A stretch of 64,000 nt of DNA, from assembly GCA_024734555.1 (NCBI GenBank), contig JANPWX010000073.1:2393192-2457191 (forward strand), in the 5' to 3' direction. This document shows, one piece after another, positions 48,964 through 63,081 of the stretch (positions are counted from its first letter, which is position 1; each line of letters starts with the position of its first letter). Origin of the DNA: Trochalopteron elliotii. Lineage: Eukaryota; Chordata; Aves; Passeriformes; Leiothrichidae. A program made the translations under genes and the position numbers. The notes under the pieces are model-generated. The model was not told where the DNA came from and searched no databases. It saw nothing but the letters and a program-made list of their open reading frames with translations.

Positions 48964-50494
48964 TGTCTCTGAAAAACACTCTAAATCCCTTCTGTATGCT
49001 AACTTTTCCCTTTGAGTTTCCAAGACAACAGTGGTTTCACTCCATGCTGTCCCCATATAACTCCTTGGTCCTCCCTCTTCAGAGATGACTGCATGGTTTG
49101 TAAGGACACTATTTTTTTTCCCCATATATTTCTAATCATCCATACTGAACTATCCTACCCCTGCTATCTGTGAGTACCAGCACACAGAGAAGTTAACCCA
49201 AAAAAAGCTATGGTTTGATCCTGAGGAGAGCATAACCCATTCTGGTGCAATGGCCCCATGTGTACATTCTTTCCCCATGTTGCACGTGGAGTCATTTATC
49301 CCATTTTCAAATAAACTATCTCACTTGACTGTGGGGTGGAAGTAGGTCCATGGGAAGATTCTGTGCTGTCACACTCTGAAGATCACCCCTTAACCTGAGA
49401 AACCTTTTGTCTGGTATAACTTGTTCTGCATCTGGCATTCCTCATTAAATGTGCACTCTGGGAAGCATCTCAGTAACAGGTAGCAGTGGTTGTGCCCACT
49501 GCATGTAGTAAGATTTAGCTACATTTTTCCTAGGCTGGCAGCCACTCAATAGATGTGATTTTTGCATAGGCAGGTAGCAGAGATCATGTAAATTCATTTT
49601 GCCACTGCCACTGCTTATGCTCTGCAGTTTGGAGTTTCCTGGTAATGCAGCTGTGCAAGAGAACCCTGCAAAAGTAATGCAGCAGTGCCTATTTCTTTTC
49701 CCATTTTCCACTGGGTACAGGTCCTTCTAGAGTCTGAAGTGCTCACCCACTGTGAGACAATCCTGAAGGCTTGTCTCACTATTCCTTTCATGAGAAGGTT
49801 GCTCTTCAGCCCTGGGATCTCACCTGTGGGAGCACTTTCCTAATTTTCAAACTGCACTCTTCCCTATTGCTCATTTCCACTGAGAGCTTCAGTCCAGCTC
49901 CTCTCTTTCATGGTCATTTACCAGTTGCATCACTGCCTTCTTCCATGTGTCTCCATTTCTGTCCCACAGCAAACATTGCCATGAAAAATCTTGATTAGTG
50001 GAGTTTAGGAAACTGCAGCAGGATGGTACAGATTTCTAAATACTGCTAAGAGGTAGTGGCTCAGACTGTGATTTGAAGGAGGCTTCTTGTCCACTTTTGC
50101 TAGAAGTTCTCATTCCTTGTCAGTCCAGAAGATCAAACTTGGTCTCTACCTAATAGAACATGAGTGCTGGTGGGATATATGTAAGTGCTTATGAAAGCAG
50201 CATGGCTCCTGGGGTGGTACAGGAAAGCACAAGAAGAGAAATAAATAGTTGCATAATCTGTGAAGAAGCTGTGAATCAGATGTTCCTGTATATCTTTTTT
50301 CCAGACTTCATTTTTCTGCTTTTTAAAATAAAAGGCAGCAGTAAGACAGATCCCAGGCCCAGGCCTGGCTTAGAGCAGTTTGTGTTTGGTGCCTTCAGAA
50401 ACTTACCCAAGTTAGATAGGGACATGGGCAGCTCTGAGAAATACCCTGGGACCAGGAAATTGGAGAAAATGCTGATATTTATTGTTCAGGTAAA

Positions 50495-50505
50495 GGGGGG
50501 GGGGG
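50495..50505. repeat. Poly-G run
   Basis: Eleven consecutive G. Such runs are prone to sequencing length errors. Confidence 0.9.
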
Positions 50506-53500
50506 AAGTTTCCAAGACATTGTGCAAATTTTGTGTATCACTGTAGAGGTGGAAGGGTGCTATGTAGCACTGCTGGTCTGCACTGGTCTGCCCATTGACT
50601 CACTGTAGGATAAAGGGCAGAGTGTGTTTCAGAGCTCCATCCATGAAATGCACGTGATAAGACACAGGAAAGCTGGAAGATTCCACTTGTATTTTTAAAA
50701 TGTGTTGAGATCTTCTGCAGAAATTTTTAAAAATAGACAAAACATTTTTTAATCTAAGTCTTATTGTTTCAGGTGAGTAGAAATACTGAGAGGATGATGA
50801 GAACAGATCTATTGGGACATTCAGATTTCATTCTGGTTTTGAACTTGGTAAACATATCTTTGATTTTTAAAGTCATTGACTTATGAATGTGAGAACTATT
50901 TTAGGAACCTGTGTTACCTTTAACAAGGTTCAAAGAAAGCAAGATTTTGGGCTACAACACACACAGGCAAACGCAGATAACCCTTTCAGTCAGACACTTC
51001 AATTATGACAGAGAATTTTATGTGTTCTTCTCAATAAAATAAAATATCATAAAGGTAGCTAGTGTCACACCACAAACAAAGGATCTTGGTAATCATATGT
51101 CCTTAGCTATATTGTGGCCTTGGCCACTACAGAAAATCACTCTGGCAGCCTCCATCACCCTAAGAGATCCTTGATCTTCTAGCACAATAAGCAGGTTATT
51201 ACAGCTCTCCAGTGTTCCTGCAGAATAGCAAACAATCAGATCAGCTAAGAAGCAGCCTGTACTCCTTCATTTCCCAGAAGTGCCCTGTGCCAAATTAACA
51301 GCAAAATGCCTTTGTCTACAGGAGTGTGCCAGAGGATCACACGTCATAAATCTTTGCTCTAACCTAACTTTGATTATGTGCATTTATAAAGTACAGGGGA
51401 TCAAATACAAAGGAAAGAGGCAAATAGATAATAGCAAATAGAAATTAAATAAATAATTTTTCAAAATGAGCAATAGAGAAAGAAAAGCCTCAATCAGTCT
51501 GCAGCATTTATGCACAGCATGGACCTAACTGTTGAAAAACTGCTAATGGGAGCAGTCATCCTTGACTTGTCCAGGAATAGCTGAGGAGATCACAAAGGTG
51601 ACAGCTTGATTCTCAGCTTGTGACAAACAACATGGCACTAGCTTTTTACCTAAGGTAACAAAACTGTGTGTGAAAAGCCCCTTCCCAAAGAGGGCAAATC
51701 CCAGTCTGCAGACATTCCTCCTAAGAAGACAAGTCATACCTGCTTCCTACAGCACACAACTTTGTGTGGAGCATGAGGGCTTACAGAGCATTTCCATTAA
51801 GTGGTATCAAAGTCAATTTTCATGTGTCAGGCTCAAATTTTAAGAGGTAGAGATTTTTACATAGCTCTTGAAGGCACTTTTTAGAGTTCAAACGCAGATT
51901 AAGCTGCCCTATAGATATGAAAAATGATGCATTTTGGCTGCATTTTGTCTAATCACACTTCAGCAAAGAGTCAGGCACTACCCAAGTTCTGTGTCACTTC
52001 TGTTCACACCTGACTGCCACTAGCAAGTGCAAAGGTCTTTAACAGCACCACCAGCCAAGGGAGGAAGCCATGCAGAGTGCAAAATGGCTCACAGTGACTC
52101 ACTTGCAGCTCCATGTACAACTGGCAGCCCCAAGAAGGACACACGTGCTTATTGTGTGATCCTGAATTTACTACTATGGATTAACACGTTTTTCCCCTAC
52201 TCCTGCAATAGCTCACTGTGGGATTTACAATGTCATGTGAAGGCCCCTTTTATAAACTGCTGCCTGCAATATCTGAAATAGTGAAAATCACCAAAGACAA
52301 GCTGAGTTCTGGCTCAGAATTTTAATGCATTTTACAGGTGGGATTTTATATTTGGAGCAGATTTTTGTAGTCCATATTCAGAAATCACAGTTGAAGCTTT
52401 CACCCAGATAAACCCAACAGTGTCATCTCTTACACTAAACATCAGCTCATGCCAACAATTCTGATGTGATAATTACAACTCAAGTTGACATAAGAATTTA
52501 CTGTCAGCTATCCTTCGTTACATCAAAGGTCCATCTAGCCAGGACCCTTTAGTCCATCACTGAAGGGAAGAAACTACTTGGAAGGTGCTTGTTCTTAAGA
52601 GACCAAATATAAAAAGTATATCTGGAATATCCAGAAAACCTAAAAAATTTCCTCCAACACACTACAATCAGATTTTCACGTGCCATTGTTTATGTCTCTA
52701 TAACCCTCTGTAGGTTTCCCTTCTCTAAACCTCAGAGTCCAGACCCCTCTGAAGCCTACATGAGCAAGCATATAGCACCTACAACATCTGCAACAAAGAT
52801 TTTCACACGTGAATCAAATATTCAAAGAACTACATCCTTTTCATGGCTCTCTTTCAGTTGTAAGTTTAATTCAGTGCCCCTGTTTCTCCCACCAGTGAGC
52901 TACAATTCTCTGTGCCATTAGTAAGAGCACAGAAAGGGCCCTGGCTCACCTCTGGGCACAGCTCTCTAGCAGGTACAGAAAGCCTCTAAACCGTCCACAT
53001 ACATTCCATAAACAGGAGCTCACTTAAATCCTGAGTTCACATCCAAGTCCAAGAGGTGTGGACATGATGAAAGGGTCTATAGAGTCAGGATATCTGGGTC
53101 CTGACTGCTGGTACAGCTCATGGCAATTCTTGGCCATACTTGTGGACTGACAGTGCTTCTTTAATCCCCTTTGACACCCTGGCCAACCCCAGCAGGGACC
53201 CGACATCCCAGGGCCCGTCCCATTGCCACAAGGGATCCTGGTGCCAGCCACTGTCTGTGGTCAACTGTGAGGTTACAAATGTACCTTCAATTCCATCATA
53301 TGCTGCAAAACCAAAGGCCCCAAAGATATTTGCCTTGTCCCCTGTCTCCTCTCAGCTCCATCATGCTCATTGTTTGTGCTGAAGAATGCTCACTCAGAGC
53401 CTGGTGGGAGGATGTAGCAGGCAAGCATTTTACTGGAAAACAAAGCAGAAGCAGGACACAGCTCATGTTAGTAAATAATGAGAAGGGTGGTGCAAATGCT

Positions 53501-54495
53501 TCAGTCAGCTCCAAGGCTGAGTAAGCTGAGCTGAGGGCTGAGCAGTGAGCACCTCCCTCTCTCTCCATCTCTATTCACAGATCAGCATGACAGGATCCAC
53601 TACCTACAGTTCTGGAATAATTCTGAGCCTAATTTCAGGTGTGGTGTAGGAAGGAGTTATGATCAGATGTGCTGAAGAAACGAAACAGACCTTAGCCTAT
53701 GAAGCTCATCTTATTCTCCTTGATACCACTTCTACCCCATTAACCTAAGGGTAAATTAAAGTCAGGATAAGGCAATTGTTTGTTGGAAAAGGGAAAAAGA
53801 TAGCATTCTACCACACAAACATCAGCTGCATCCACACATACTCACATAAACACAGAGAGCATCTACTTAAAGGGAGGGAGCACTGTGAAAAGGTCAGCAA
53901 TCTGTACTCATTTTCTGCCCTCAGGACCAGAGGGGAAGAAAGCTCATTGAGTGCTCCCCCTGCCCCAAGCAGGGTCAGTGTTTGTACAAACTTTCCCTTA
54001 TTGTCTGTCTGACTATTCTGAAAACTCTCTGGTGCTGGCAATTCCTGTGGTGTTCCTAGACCATATATTCCTGACCTCACATACATTTTCGTTAGCCTAA
54101 AAACTTGTCCTAGTGTTTAGCCTAAGTCTCCTTTACTGCAATTTAAACTCAATATTCCTTTTTATATCCTCAGTGGAAAAGAAGACTATTTAATTTCCTT
54201 TGTCTTAGTAGCAATTTCCTATATATTTAAAGACTTGTTTTCCTACTGTTTTCCTCTAGAGCCAGTCTTCTTTAGCCCAAACAACCACAAATCTTTGTGT
54301 CTTCCCTCACAGGTTGTGTTTTCTAGACCTCAGATCATTTTTATTCCTCTCCTCTGCTGTTCCCACCAAATAGCCTGTGTCTTTCCACGCTGGCTTTCCA
54401 GTGCTTCAGCAGGGCTGCACCACCACAGAGCAGACCATGGCCTCCCATGTTACATGTCTCTTTTTTATAGCCTGAAATGATGTCCGACGTCTGCC

Positions 54496-54512
54496 TTTTT
54501 TTTTTTTTTTTT
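54496..54512. repeat. Poly-T run
   Basis: Seventeen consecutive T followed by GGCAG, which superficially resembles a splice acceptor on the plus strand, though no exon follows that I can support. Confidence 0.9.
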
Positions 54513-54639
54513 GGCAGTATGGCATTTACAGAAAATGCATAAGGATCTTCACATCTTACTGGATGAGATAAATCGTTCATATTTTAAGAGGAAGAGGTGA
54601 CAAAGTATAGAGGCCAAGGAGAAAGAATGGCAGAGCTTG

Positions 54640-55020
54640 GAGATTTATTTCTTGATCTCAGGAAATAATTATCTCCTTGTTCAATTTTCTGGCATAAATA
54701 GAAAACATTGTGTGGTGTTTTGAACACTGTATTGTATTTTGGATGATGAAAACCAGGCAGAGATTGACAACATTAGAGAGAAGCTCATTGATGAACAATA
54801 AAAATAGTTAAGAAGAGAGAGAAAAATTTAAAAGAAAGTAATTCCCTATAATTTAATCAAGTGATAATTTCAGGAGAGGATTAAAGGCTTACTCAAGCCT
54901 TAATGATGGAAACATGAGCAATGCAATGATTTAGAATATTAAAGGACAGCAAGCAGATGGTCATAAGAGAATGCATTGACATGAAATTAATGAAAATAAC
55001 ACTTCAGAGTAACTGGTGAA
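54640..55020. promoter_or_regulatory. Candidate conserved non-coding block (weak)
   Basis: Low-complexity-free, AT-rich DNA with several homeobox/bHLH-like words: AATAATTATCTCC near 54665, TTTAATCAAGTGATAATTTC near 54855, and CAATGATTTAG near 54925. Its texture differs from neighbouring DNA but there is no direct evidence of function. Confidence 0.2.
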
Positions 55021-58000
55021 AGTGGGATTTTCTACACAGTGGAATAATGTCCAGAAAAGGTGACAGAAACTTCACCATTCACATCATTTCAAGCCAGACT
55101 GGACAAAAGAAAGAGTCAGTGGACAGGAAAGGAAAGGTCACTGAGGCAATTAGGGCTGGATCATTTTCTCTTGTGTCTACCATTCCTGTTTTCAAAGAAG
55201 AAAATGTACAGATTATGTGTATTTCAACAAAAAGACCTCCCTGCTACATCTTCAGCCCAGCTGATGGGGAGTTCATGCAACAGATTTTTGGGGTGTCATG
55301 GTAAGGAAGTGACCTAATTTGTAGCCCCAAGACATGAGCACAAATCCCTCTTCTGACACTGGTGGAATTAGGGAAGCCCAAAGAAAATTGCCTCATGAGA
55401 CAGAAAAACCTCCTAAGGCAGATGGCAGCTTTTGTGTTATGTCTAACCTTGTCACAGACAAGAAGAATTTGCTACTGATACATCAGCAGCTGAGTAGAGC
55501 AAATGTGACAGCATGAAGGCAGGTGAACTTTTTTCTCTGTGTTTGCTGAATCATTTATTTCCTGTGAGCTGCATTTCTGGGACACCAAAATGATCAGAAA
55601 ATTCAAGTTGGATTTGCTGAATAATTTCACATGAAATAAGGATAACGGGAAAGATACCATGTCAGTAGAGGGAAGAGTAGTACACTTCCAATTTTTACTT
55701 GTAAGCCCATCTCCTAAAGGGGAGAGTAAGGAAAGCCTGGATGCACTGAAGAGCTACAGCAGGAGCAGCCAGCCACCCTCCTTCCCCAACAGCATCCTCT
55801 TGGCACTGACACAGCATCAGCCTCCAGTTTGAACCCACATTGCTTCCACTCACAAAGAGAAGGGCTTAGTCACCAGACTGAGCTACCCTGAACTAGGCTA
55901 CTGCTGGTCTTTCTGGCTGAGGCTGTCCCACTTTGCACTGACATGCAGAGGAGGAGAAAAATAAACATTTTTGTCACTTGGCCCTCATGTGACAAAGTCC
56001 TCAGCAGCAATGAGAACATTAAGTATTCTTCCTTTGTCACAGCTGGCTCTTGCACTTGCACCATCACACTGTGAACCAGGGCAGGGAAGCAGAGATTTGG
56101 CTTAAAAATAACCTGCCAGAAAATAAGCTGTGCTTTTAAAGCCCCATAAATTTTTTGGTGTGCTTTGTAACCCAGCTGCCCAGAGACCTGTGCCATCACA
56201 AACAGGAATGGGAGAAAAAAAAATGACAGAAGTTAAAGATAAGACTCTACCAAAGATATGGGGGAAGAGGTATTGCTGTTTAACCACTCAGGAAAAGAAA
56301 TTTAACCACGGGAATTATAAGGAAAAGTTATAGGAACCCAGGAAACATGACGACAGAAAAGCATATGGTCCAGCAGGCAGGTGTAAAAAGAGAAGACATT
56401 GTCCCCTCACACCAAGTGCCCTGATGATGTGGGCTGGTGCTGGAAGAGGCTGATGGACATCACAAGCAATTAGGTATTGCGCATTTATATTCCTCTTACA
56501 GCTGAGCTCCTTTCATCTTCTGCAGCCTTCTACCAAAATTCAGTGTGACCCCCCCCAGTCCAAGTAAAGTGCTTTTTTGATAAGAGCAACAAGGAAAATT
56601 GGTATTTCCTGAGGAAAACCCCAATCCCTGCTGCTTTGTGTTACATTTTTATATATGCAGGCTCACGCGCTTACTCCTCATCTCCTGACCTGCAGTAAAG
56701 ACTGAATTAAAAGTCACTGGTGGCAGTCAGGGGTGGCAGCCCTTCAGAGACAGGCCAAGCCAAGCTGCATTAAACCAGAGCACAGAGCACCCTGAGCCTG
56801 ACCTGTCAAGTGTTATCACACTCATCTTCCTGGAGAAAGGCCGGGCTTCATAACTCACATCAGGCGGCAGCTCTCAGGTCCTGTACATCTACGCCCTGAG
56901 CAAGTGAACTGGTTTAGTTTTTGTCACAGGTGTTTTATTTTTTTGGCAAGAACTGCTGGAGTAAAATGCTGTTAGCACATCAGCAGGCTTGTCACTCCTT
57001 CCCTGTCACATCAATCAGAGTCTCTGTGGACCCAGGCTGCCTTGCCATGCATCTCAGCACGAGAGCAGCAAGTTCCTTCCCCTTTCATCACTCACCCCGT
57101 TGTGAATGAGCTGCTCTCCTACAACTGCAGGAAAGCAGGGGACAGGAGCCACTGAGCCCCACCATACAGAGGAGGAGCTTGAGGTGTTGCAGGACAAGGG
57201 GGTCAGTGAAGCCACATCTTTCACTATGTCTGGGTTTGCAATCAAGGCTGACTCCAGACAGTATAGTTAATCTATGCTCCCTGAATCTCAGCTGGAAGAA
57301 AATGGATTAGCTTTACTGACTTGACTGAAGCCAGGGCAATTTACCCTTGCTGAGCATCTAACTCTTATCCTGGCCATCAGTTACTTCATGTGTTTCAGCA
57401 CATAGCACAAAAGCATCATTTTTCAAGCTGACCAGGCATCAAACATGGCTCTTTGGATGGAGGGAAGCAGCAGAGACTAATCCAGGAAGTAGCATTTCAA
57501 TGTGCTGTAAGAAACAGGGGGAAAAGAAAACCCCATGCAACCTCATGTGTAAAACATCCCCATCTCCCACCCCAGCACCAGCAGCTGAGGCACCTTTCCA
57601 ACCAGCACAGCAGGCAGCTCCCTCAGTGAGGGCAAGTCAGCATAGATCCTGGCTGTGGCAGAGAGATGATAAACAGTACTGCAGGGCACACTGCAGGGAA
57701 CATGGGAGGTTGTAAATTAAGGTCTTCCTAATTAGAAAGCAGTCAGAAGCACACAAGCACACACAGACTGCTGGTGTGGGCTAAGCTGCTCTTCTACAGG
57801 TTACAGTAATGTTAAAAGGCAAAGCATCACACAGGAGATGGCAAAGGACAGAGCAGTGGATGAAGCAGCAGGTGCTTGTACAGCACTGCCACGTGCAGAA
57901 AGCCTTGAGTAAGGGCCAAGGAAGAGGCTAGAGTCAGAAAAAGACAGAAATACAAAGGCAAAGGCTCTTGAAATTACAGGAGCAATTCTGAACTGTGACA

Positions 58001-59060
58001 AAGGTTATTAGGAAATGAGAGAAGATGTCAGGATATGAGTAAAGTGTTAGCATGTTGTGCCTAGAAAGTCCACAAGTCTGGGACTCTGTGAAATATAAAT
58101 GTGCAGTCGTCAGGTAAGAAAGAAGTGAGTTTTCACTGCAGTAAATCCCTGCAGCAAAAGACAAAGGAGTGGAATTGTGGAGATCCTGTGGTTCCTAGCT
58201 GAAGGTACAGTGCTAAACCAAACTCTACATCCTAGCAGGGCCAGGGAGGGGTGATGCACACACCTTTGTGGTATTAAAAACAAAAAGGCAACTTTAGCTG
58301 CAAAGGTAAAGATGTTTTCTGTGATGTGCAGGTACTAAATGTTCTAGTGGAGAAAGGAGAGTGTCCTCCCCAGACACCCTTTTTGGAAATGCTGTGAATG
58401 GCTGTGATGCTGCTCCCCCTCCACGTCACACCTCACATTCAGCCCTCATGAGGACTCAGATGCAAAGAGAAGAGAGTAAAGCAAAATCTCTCAGGGGAAA
58501 TGGCATGGATCCTGTGACATAAAACTGGCTTGGATAAAGTATTCAAAAGTGCTTGATAGAAAAAGACCAAATAGGACCTAATATTCCCTTAATGAGGCAA
58601 TTTAGCTGTCTGTAATTCTGTGTCCTCTTCATTGTGCTCTCCCAGCACAGAAGTTCAAAGGGTTGTCACAACAGGCCCTCAAAGGAGGGGTTTTTTAATG
58701 AGTGGGATTTCTTAGGGACTCAGTATGGGGCAGATTTGCTGAAGAGAAGAGGAAAAAGGAAAACGTAGGATACACTGAAAAATTGGTCATCAAGCTGGAT
58801 AATTCACTGAGCTATATTGCTGCCTACTGTAAAGCAGCACTGAAATCAGTGGTGTTCTCCCAGAGACCGTGGTCAGTTCTGGTTTAAGAGCAGATGCGAT
58901 CCAAATTTAGTTTGACATCTTCAGCAAAGGGACTTTGGAGGGTTTCATCTGTTCTGCTCCCCCCTGAACAAATGTTTCCTCACTGTGAAAGTGCAATAAG
59001 GCTTTTCCAGTGTAACTTGAAGGGAAGACCTGAATTCAATTAACTGGCAGAGAAAATGTT

Positions 59061-59088
59061 CTCTCTCTCCCCCGCTCTCTCTCTCTCC
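59061..59088. repeat. CT-rich simple repeat
   Basis: CT dinucleotides interrupted by CCCCCG in the middle. Confidence 0.85.
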
Positions 59089-60365
59089 TATTTCCTTAAG
59101 ACAGTGTCTGTCCTTAACACTCGAAGGTCACCTGCAGAATGTGAGTCGGGGGAAGGTACAGAGCAAGGGAGGTTCATGCTGTGGTGCTGCCACCTCGGCA
59201 ACCTCCACAAACATCAATTGTGCAGAGAACAGTAACTGTTTTAAATAGGTTAAAAAATAAAGCCTGGTTATTTAATTTAGCAGACATGATAGGTGGGTCA
59301 ATATCTATCACTGTGTCCCCATCTTTCTTCCCCACCCCTCAGGTCTCTAAGGGCAGAGGTTTAAGTCCCAGCTGAAAAAACAGGGCATGCTTCATTTAGT
59401 AGCACTGCAGCAGAGCTGCCGGGGAAGTCATGCTTCTGATGAGACATTAAATCAAGGTAAGCACTAATCTCATGGATATCACTGCTTAAGAAGCACAGGA
59501 AGAAAAAATAACAAAATTTTCATGGCTCTTGTGCTTTGACCCTCACTACAGTGTGATTCAAAATATACGTGAAATGGGAGGCATCAAGTTTTCCGACTGC
59601 CTGCTTATGCTTTTTTATCCTTTGCTCTAGGGGAGATTTATTGTGTAGACAGGGGTTCTGTTAAACAAAAACTCCATCAACAAGAGCAAGTAGACATCAT
59701 TCCAAAACTCTATTAAGTATCCAAGCCACCAGACCATCCTCTTTTGTTCTTTGCAACCCTTACTCCATTCCTCCTTACAACCCCCTCTTCCCTTCCACTG
59801 CCCCAGCACGTGTGTCTCCCTAGTACCATGCCTCAGCCATCATCAGCCATTTTTCCTAGGAGGTGATTTCAAATCCTACTAGAAGGTATGCAGCTCAGGT
59901 CAGACTGAACCTGCACATCTGAGCAACACCTTATTGCTTTTAGGAGCAAGAAACAACAAAGAAGACAGCTGCAGTATTTCAGGCTATTCTCCTTTCTTTC
60001 CTAACCAGCTCCCCAACCATCTCCCTGCACAGGCATGATTTTCTCTTTGAAACAATCTTGATGCACCTGGTAATTGGTGGATCCAGAGACTAATAGCTCA
60101 GCAATAATTATGTTGTTTTTCCATGCTTTACACTATTTCTTGTTTATTAAATTACTGCTCTGTGAGAGAGACTGAGCTGTCCCAAAGACATACAAGAAAG
60201 GCAGGTATTTACTGCCACCAATGTCCTTACGAAGGCTCCATCACTTTCTTTTAGGTGTGAGCAAAGAGAGCAGAGGCTAGCAGGTTAGATCCTGTCTGGA
60301 TAAATAAACAACAAATTACTTGGATTGTCCTCTCCAGTTTCCCTTGTTTTCTGTAAAAAAAAACC

Positions 60366-60392
60366 CCAACCAACCAAATAAACAAACAAAAC
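60366..60392. repeat. CAAA/CCAA simple repeat
   Basis: CCAAC, CAAAT and CAAAC units in tandem over about 27 bases. Confidence 0.6.
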
Positions 60393-63027
60393 TCCAAGAA
60401 GTAATTCAGCCCTATTTTTATGGTTTTTTACAGGTTCCAGGCAAGAAATCACATCTAGGAAATTCTGTAATTGATCATGCCAAAAATAAAGATGACAGCA
60501 TTACAATGTTTAGTCCTACGCTTCATTTACTCCTAGATCCAAGGGGCTCTTCCAACATCCTTTGCTACCCCTGATGTGGTCCTCCTCTCACTTTGATGCC
60601 AGCAGGCATCGTAGTCAAGATGTGACTACCCATACATGGTCACTGGCATAAGCACCAGTTGCACTGGGAAGGAGGGACCTGTGATTTCCCAGTGGGGTGA
60701 AGAACCCAAATCCAGATCCAGTTTGTTCCTTAGGGATGGCTGCAAGATGGAGGCAAGCTACCACACAGTCTCCCCCCTCTGAAGCAGGCATGTGTGCAGT
60801 GACAGGGCACAGGTGCTGCCCTGCCCATCACGTGTGACACACTCCACATGTGACAGCACAGGCACAGCTGTGGCCTCTGACAGGCACCATCCCAATGATG
60901 GGCACTTTCTTTTAGGGGGAGCAGGCAAAAGGGCCACTTCCCCTCATTCTGCCTCCACCATGAGGAATTAGGTGTTCCAAAGCTACTGATTTCATTAGAC
61001 TTAATCCAGGGATGAGATTCTCTCTGCATGCCAAGCAAGTCATTGTACATATTTAAAAGTTCTTTGACTATGTCTCTTCAGTTAAGTCTCTTCACAACTC
61101 CCCATCTCCCTAAACTCCTTGGATGGGCCATACTAACCTCTGAAGAGCCTTAGACTTGTTCCTGGAGCCCCTCCATCTGGCTTTTAGAGCTTTCCAGCCT
61201 CACAAACTGCTCATGCAGAAGCCCTGCCCCTGCTATTTACTGAGTCCCAAGACTTCTCTTCCTAAAACCTTGCAGATACCACAGGTTCATCCACTTCCTG
61301 AGAACCTCTCTCTGCTGGAGCCCTCACAGCTCTCACTTTAATTCAGCTCTTTTATTTCCTTTTAACTTAACCTGCAGGGGACCTTCATGTGTACACTTCA
61401 GGGACTTGGAGATATCTTTCTCCATTCTGAACCTCTCCAAAGTTTTCATACTCATGTCTGTGTCCCCCACCACCTCTTTAAGGTTGGTTTATATTCCTCA
61501 GGTTCCACACCAAAATTTTCTCCGTGACTTGTATTACTAACTTACCCTTGTTCATAGGGCTTCTGTCCTCACCTCATCTAAGCCAGGCACACAAGAGTCA
61601 CCCTGGACACTCTCCCATTGCATAATGTGGCTGATTTCTTTAGCAACATCCTATATCCTTTGCAACTGCCACTTTAAGTCCTTCCCAGATCCACTGTTAC
61701 TTGCAGTAAAATTATTTCCCATTTTCATGGTGAATTTATAAGTTTTTCTTTCCTTCAGTTATCCCAGTTATCTCTCTGAAGGTCTGCTCCAAGACATACA
61801 ACCATGTCCTACCAGTGCAAAAAGGTGTCTGGAAGAACCAGAATGTCAGGCAGAAGAGAGCCTGGTGGGGTTCTCTGACAAATTGGAAAAACCACAGGGA
61901 AAGTTTATTAAACCCCTGAGCAGCCTTGGGAGCTTTTAGCATCTCTCCTGTGACTCCTCCCGCCAGACTGAGTAGTCAGACGTTTGACTCAGGAAAAGCA
62001 CTGACCAATTCCCTTGGAATCCATGCCCAGGTACCTCAGTACAGGGGCTTGGCTCGGTAGGTCCAAGGGCTCCCACATGTAGAATTCACATGCCTCTTCA
62101 TTCCCACCTGCCCCCGTCAGAGAAAGATAACATGAAACTACTTTGGCTGGATTATTTAGTGCTGCAGAAGGTTTTTCTCCTAGCTTTGCAACAGCAAACT
62201 TAATATACACTCCCCCTTTCCTACATTTATCCGTCCCTTTGGGACGCCGGTGCCTCTGAGGCATTACGTGTGTCAGTGGCTGACTTTGCACAAGTGACAG
62301 GACTGAATGTGAGCGTCTTCCCGCAGCTCTGCATGACGTGAACCTGTTCTGCCCGTGCCTGTGCAGGCTCGCTATCGGAAACAAAAGCTCGGGCAGCCGA
62401 GCGTCCCCTGTCTCTGTCATCCTGGAGCGGGCACACCCACGCTCCGCTGCGCGGCCCCTCCGCCGGCAGCTCCGCTCCCATTCACATTGGTAGCCATGCC
62501 CACGGACACGCTCCCTGCACACAGATCCGCTCCTTTCCTCACGGGCACACCCACTCCCTCACATGCGCTCTGCCTTTGTCTTGCCTTTCACAGCCACGGG
62601 CGCTCTTCATCTCAGCGCTACCACACCCCACTCCACCCACCCTCCCCCCTCCAACACAGATCTTCAGCTCCCGAGATGAAAGGAGCTTTCCCTACCTACG
62701 AAGAAAGGTTACTGCTCCTTTTTTAAAAATAAAATTCATTTTTTTTAAATCTTTTCTGATGAGCCACAGAAGGGCAGAGGCTCGGGTCACCTTATGGTGC
62801 AGACACTGTGCCTGTGCTGAGGCGGTCCAGAGCACTTTTACCCGACAGAATTGCCGCAGATCCTTTGGTGAAGGATCAGGATCGCCCATCATTAGGGGAA
62901 TAATAAAACAGTCCCAAAGCTTCGCCACTGCACTGCAGCAAGCGGTGAGCAAAATGGGGATTCGGAGCCCTTTTCCACTACGAGAGGAAAAATGTGCCGG
63001 CATTGCCTCCCAAGGGCTGCGGATGCG

Positions 63028-63040
63028 GTTTCCTAGCAAC
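63028..63040. promoter_or_regulatory. X-box motif (RFX-type), copy 1
   Basis: GTTTCCTAGCAAC, an inverted pair of half-sites (GTTTCC and AGCAAC) separated by one base. This is close to the RFX X-box consensus GTNRCC-N-RGYAAC found in promoters of ciliary genes and MHC class II genes. Confidence 0.55.
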
Positions 63041-63067
63041 GCTACATCTGAGTCAGAACTATTAAGG

Positions 63068-63081
63068 ATCACCATGGCAAC
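63068..63081. promoter_or_regulatory. X-box motif (RFX-type), copy 2
   Basis: ATCACCATGGCAAC, near-perfect X-box with a two-base spacer. It mismatches the consensus only in the first base. It lies about 40 bases from copy 1, and a GTTGCC half-site follows at about 63092. Confidence 0.55.

Larger units (their letters stand above)
48961..54639. other. Intergenic DNA, no gene seen
   Basis: Contains an 11-G run at 50495-50505 and a 17-T run at 54496-54512. No transposon body or exon recognised. Confidence 0.6.
55021..62339. other. Intergenic DNA, no gene seen
   Basis: Includes a CT-rich run at 59061-59088 and a CAAA-like run at 60366-60392. No supported exon. Confidence 0.55.
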
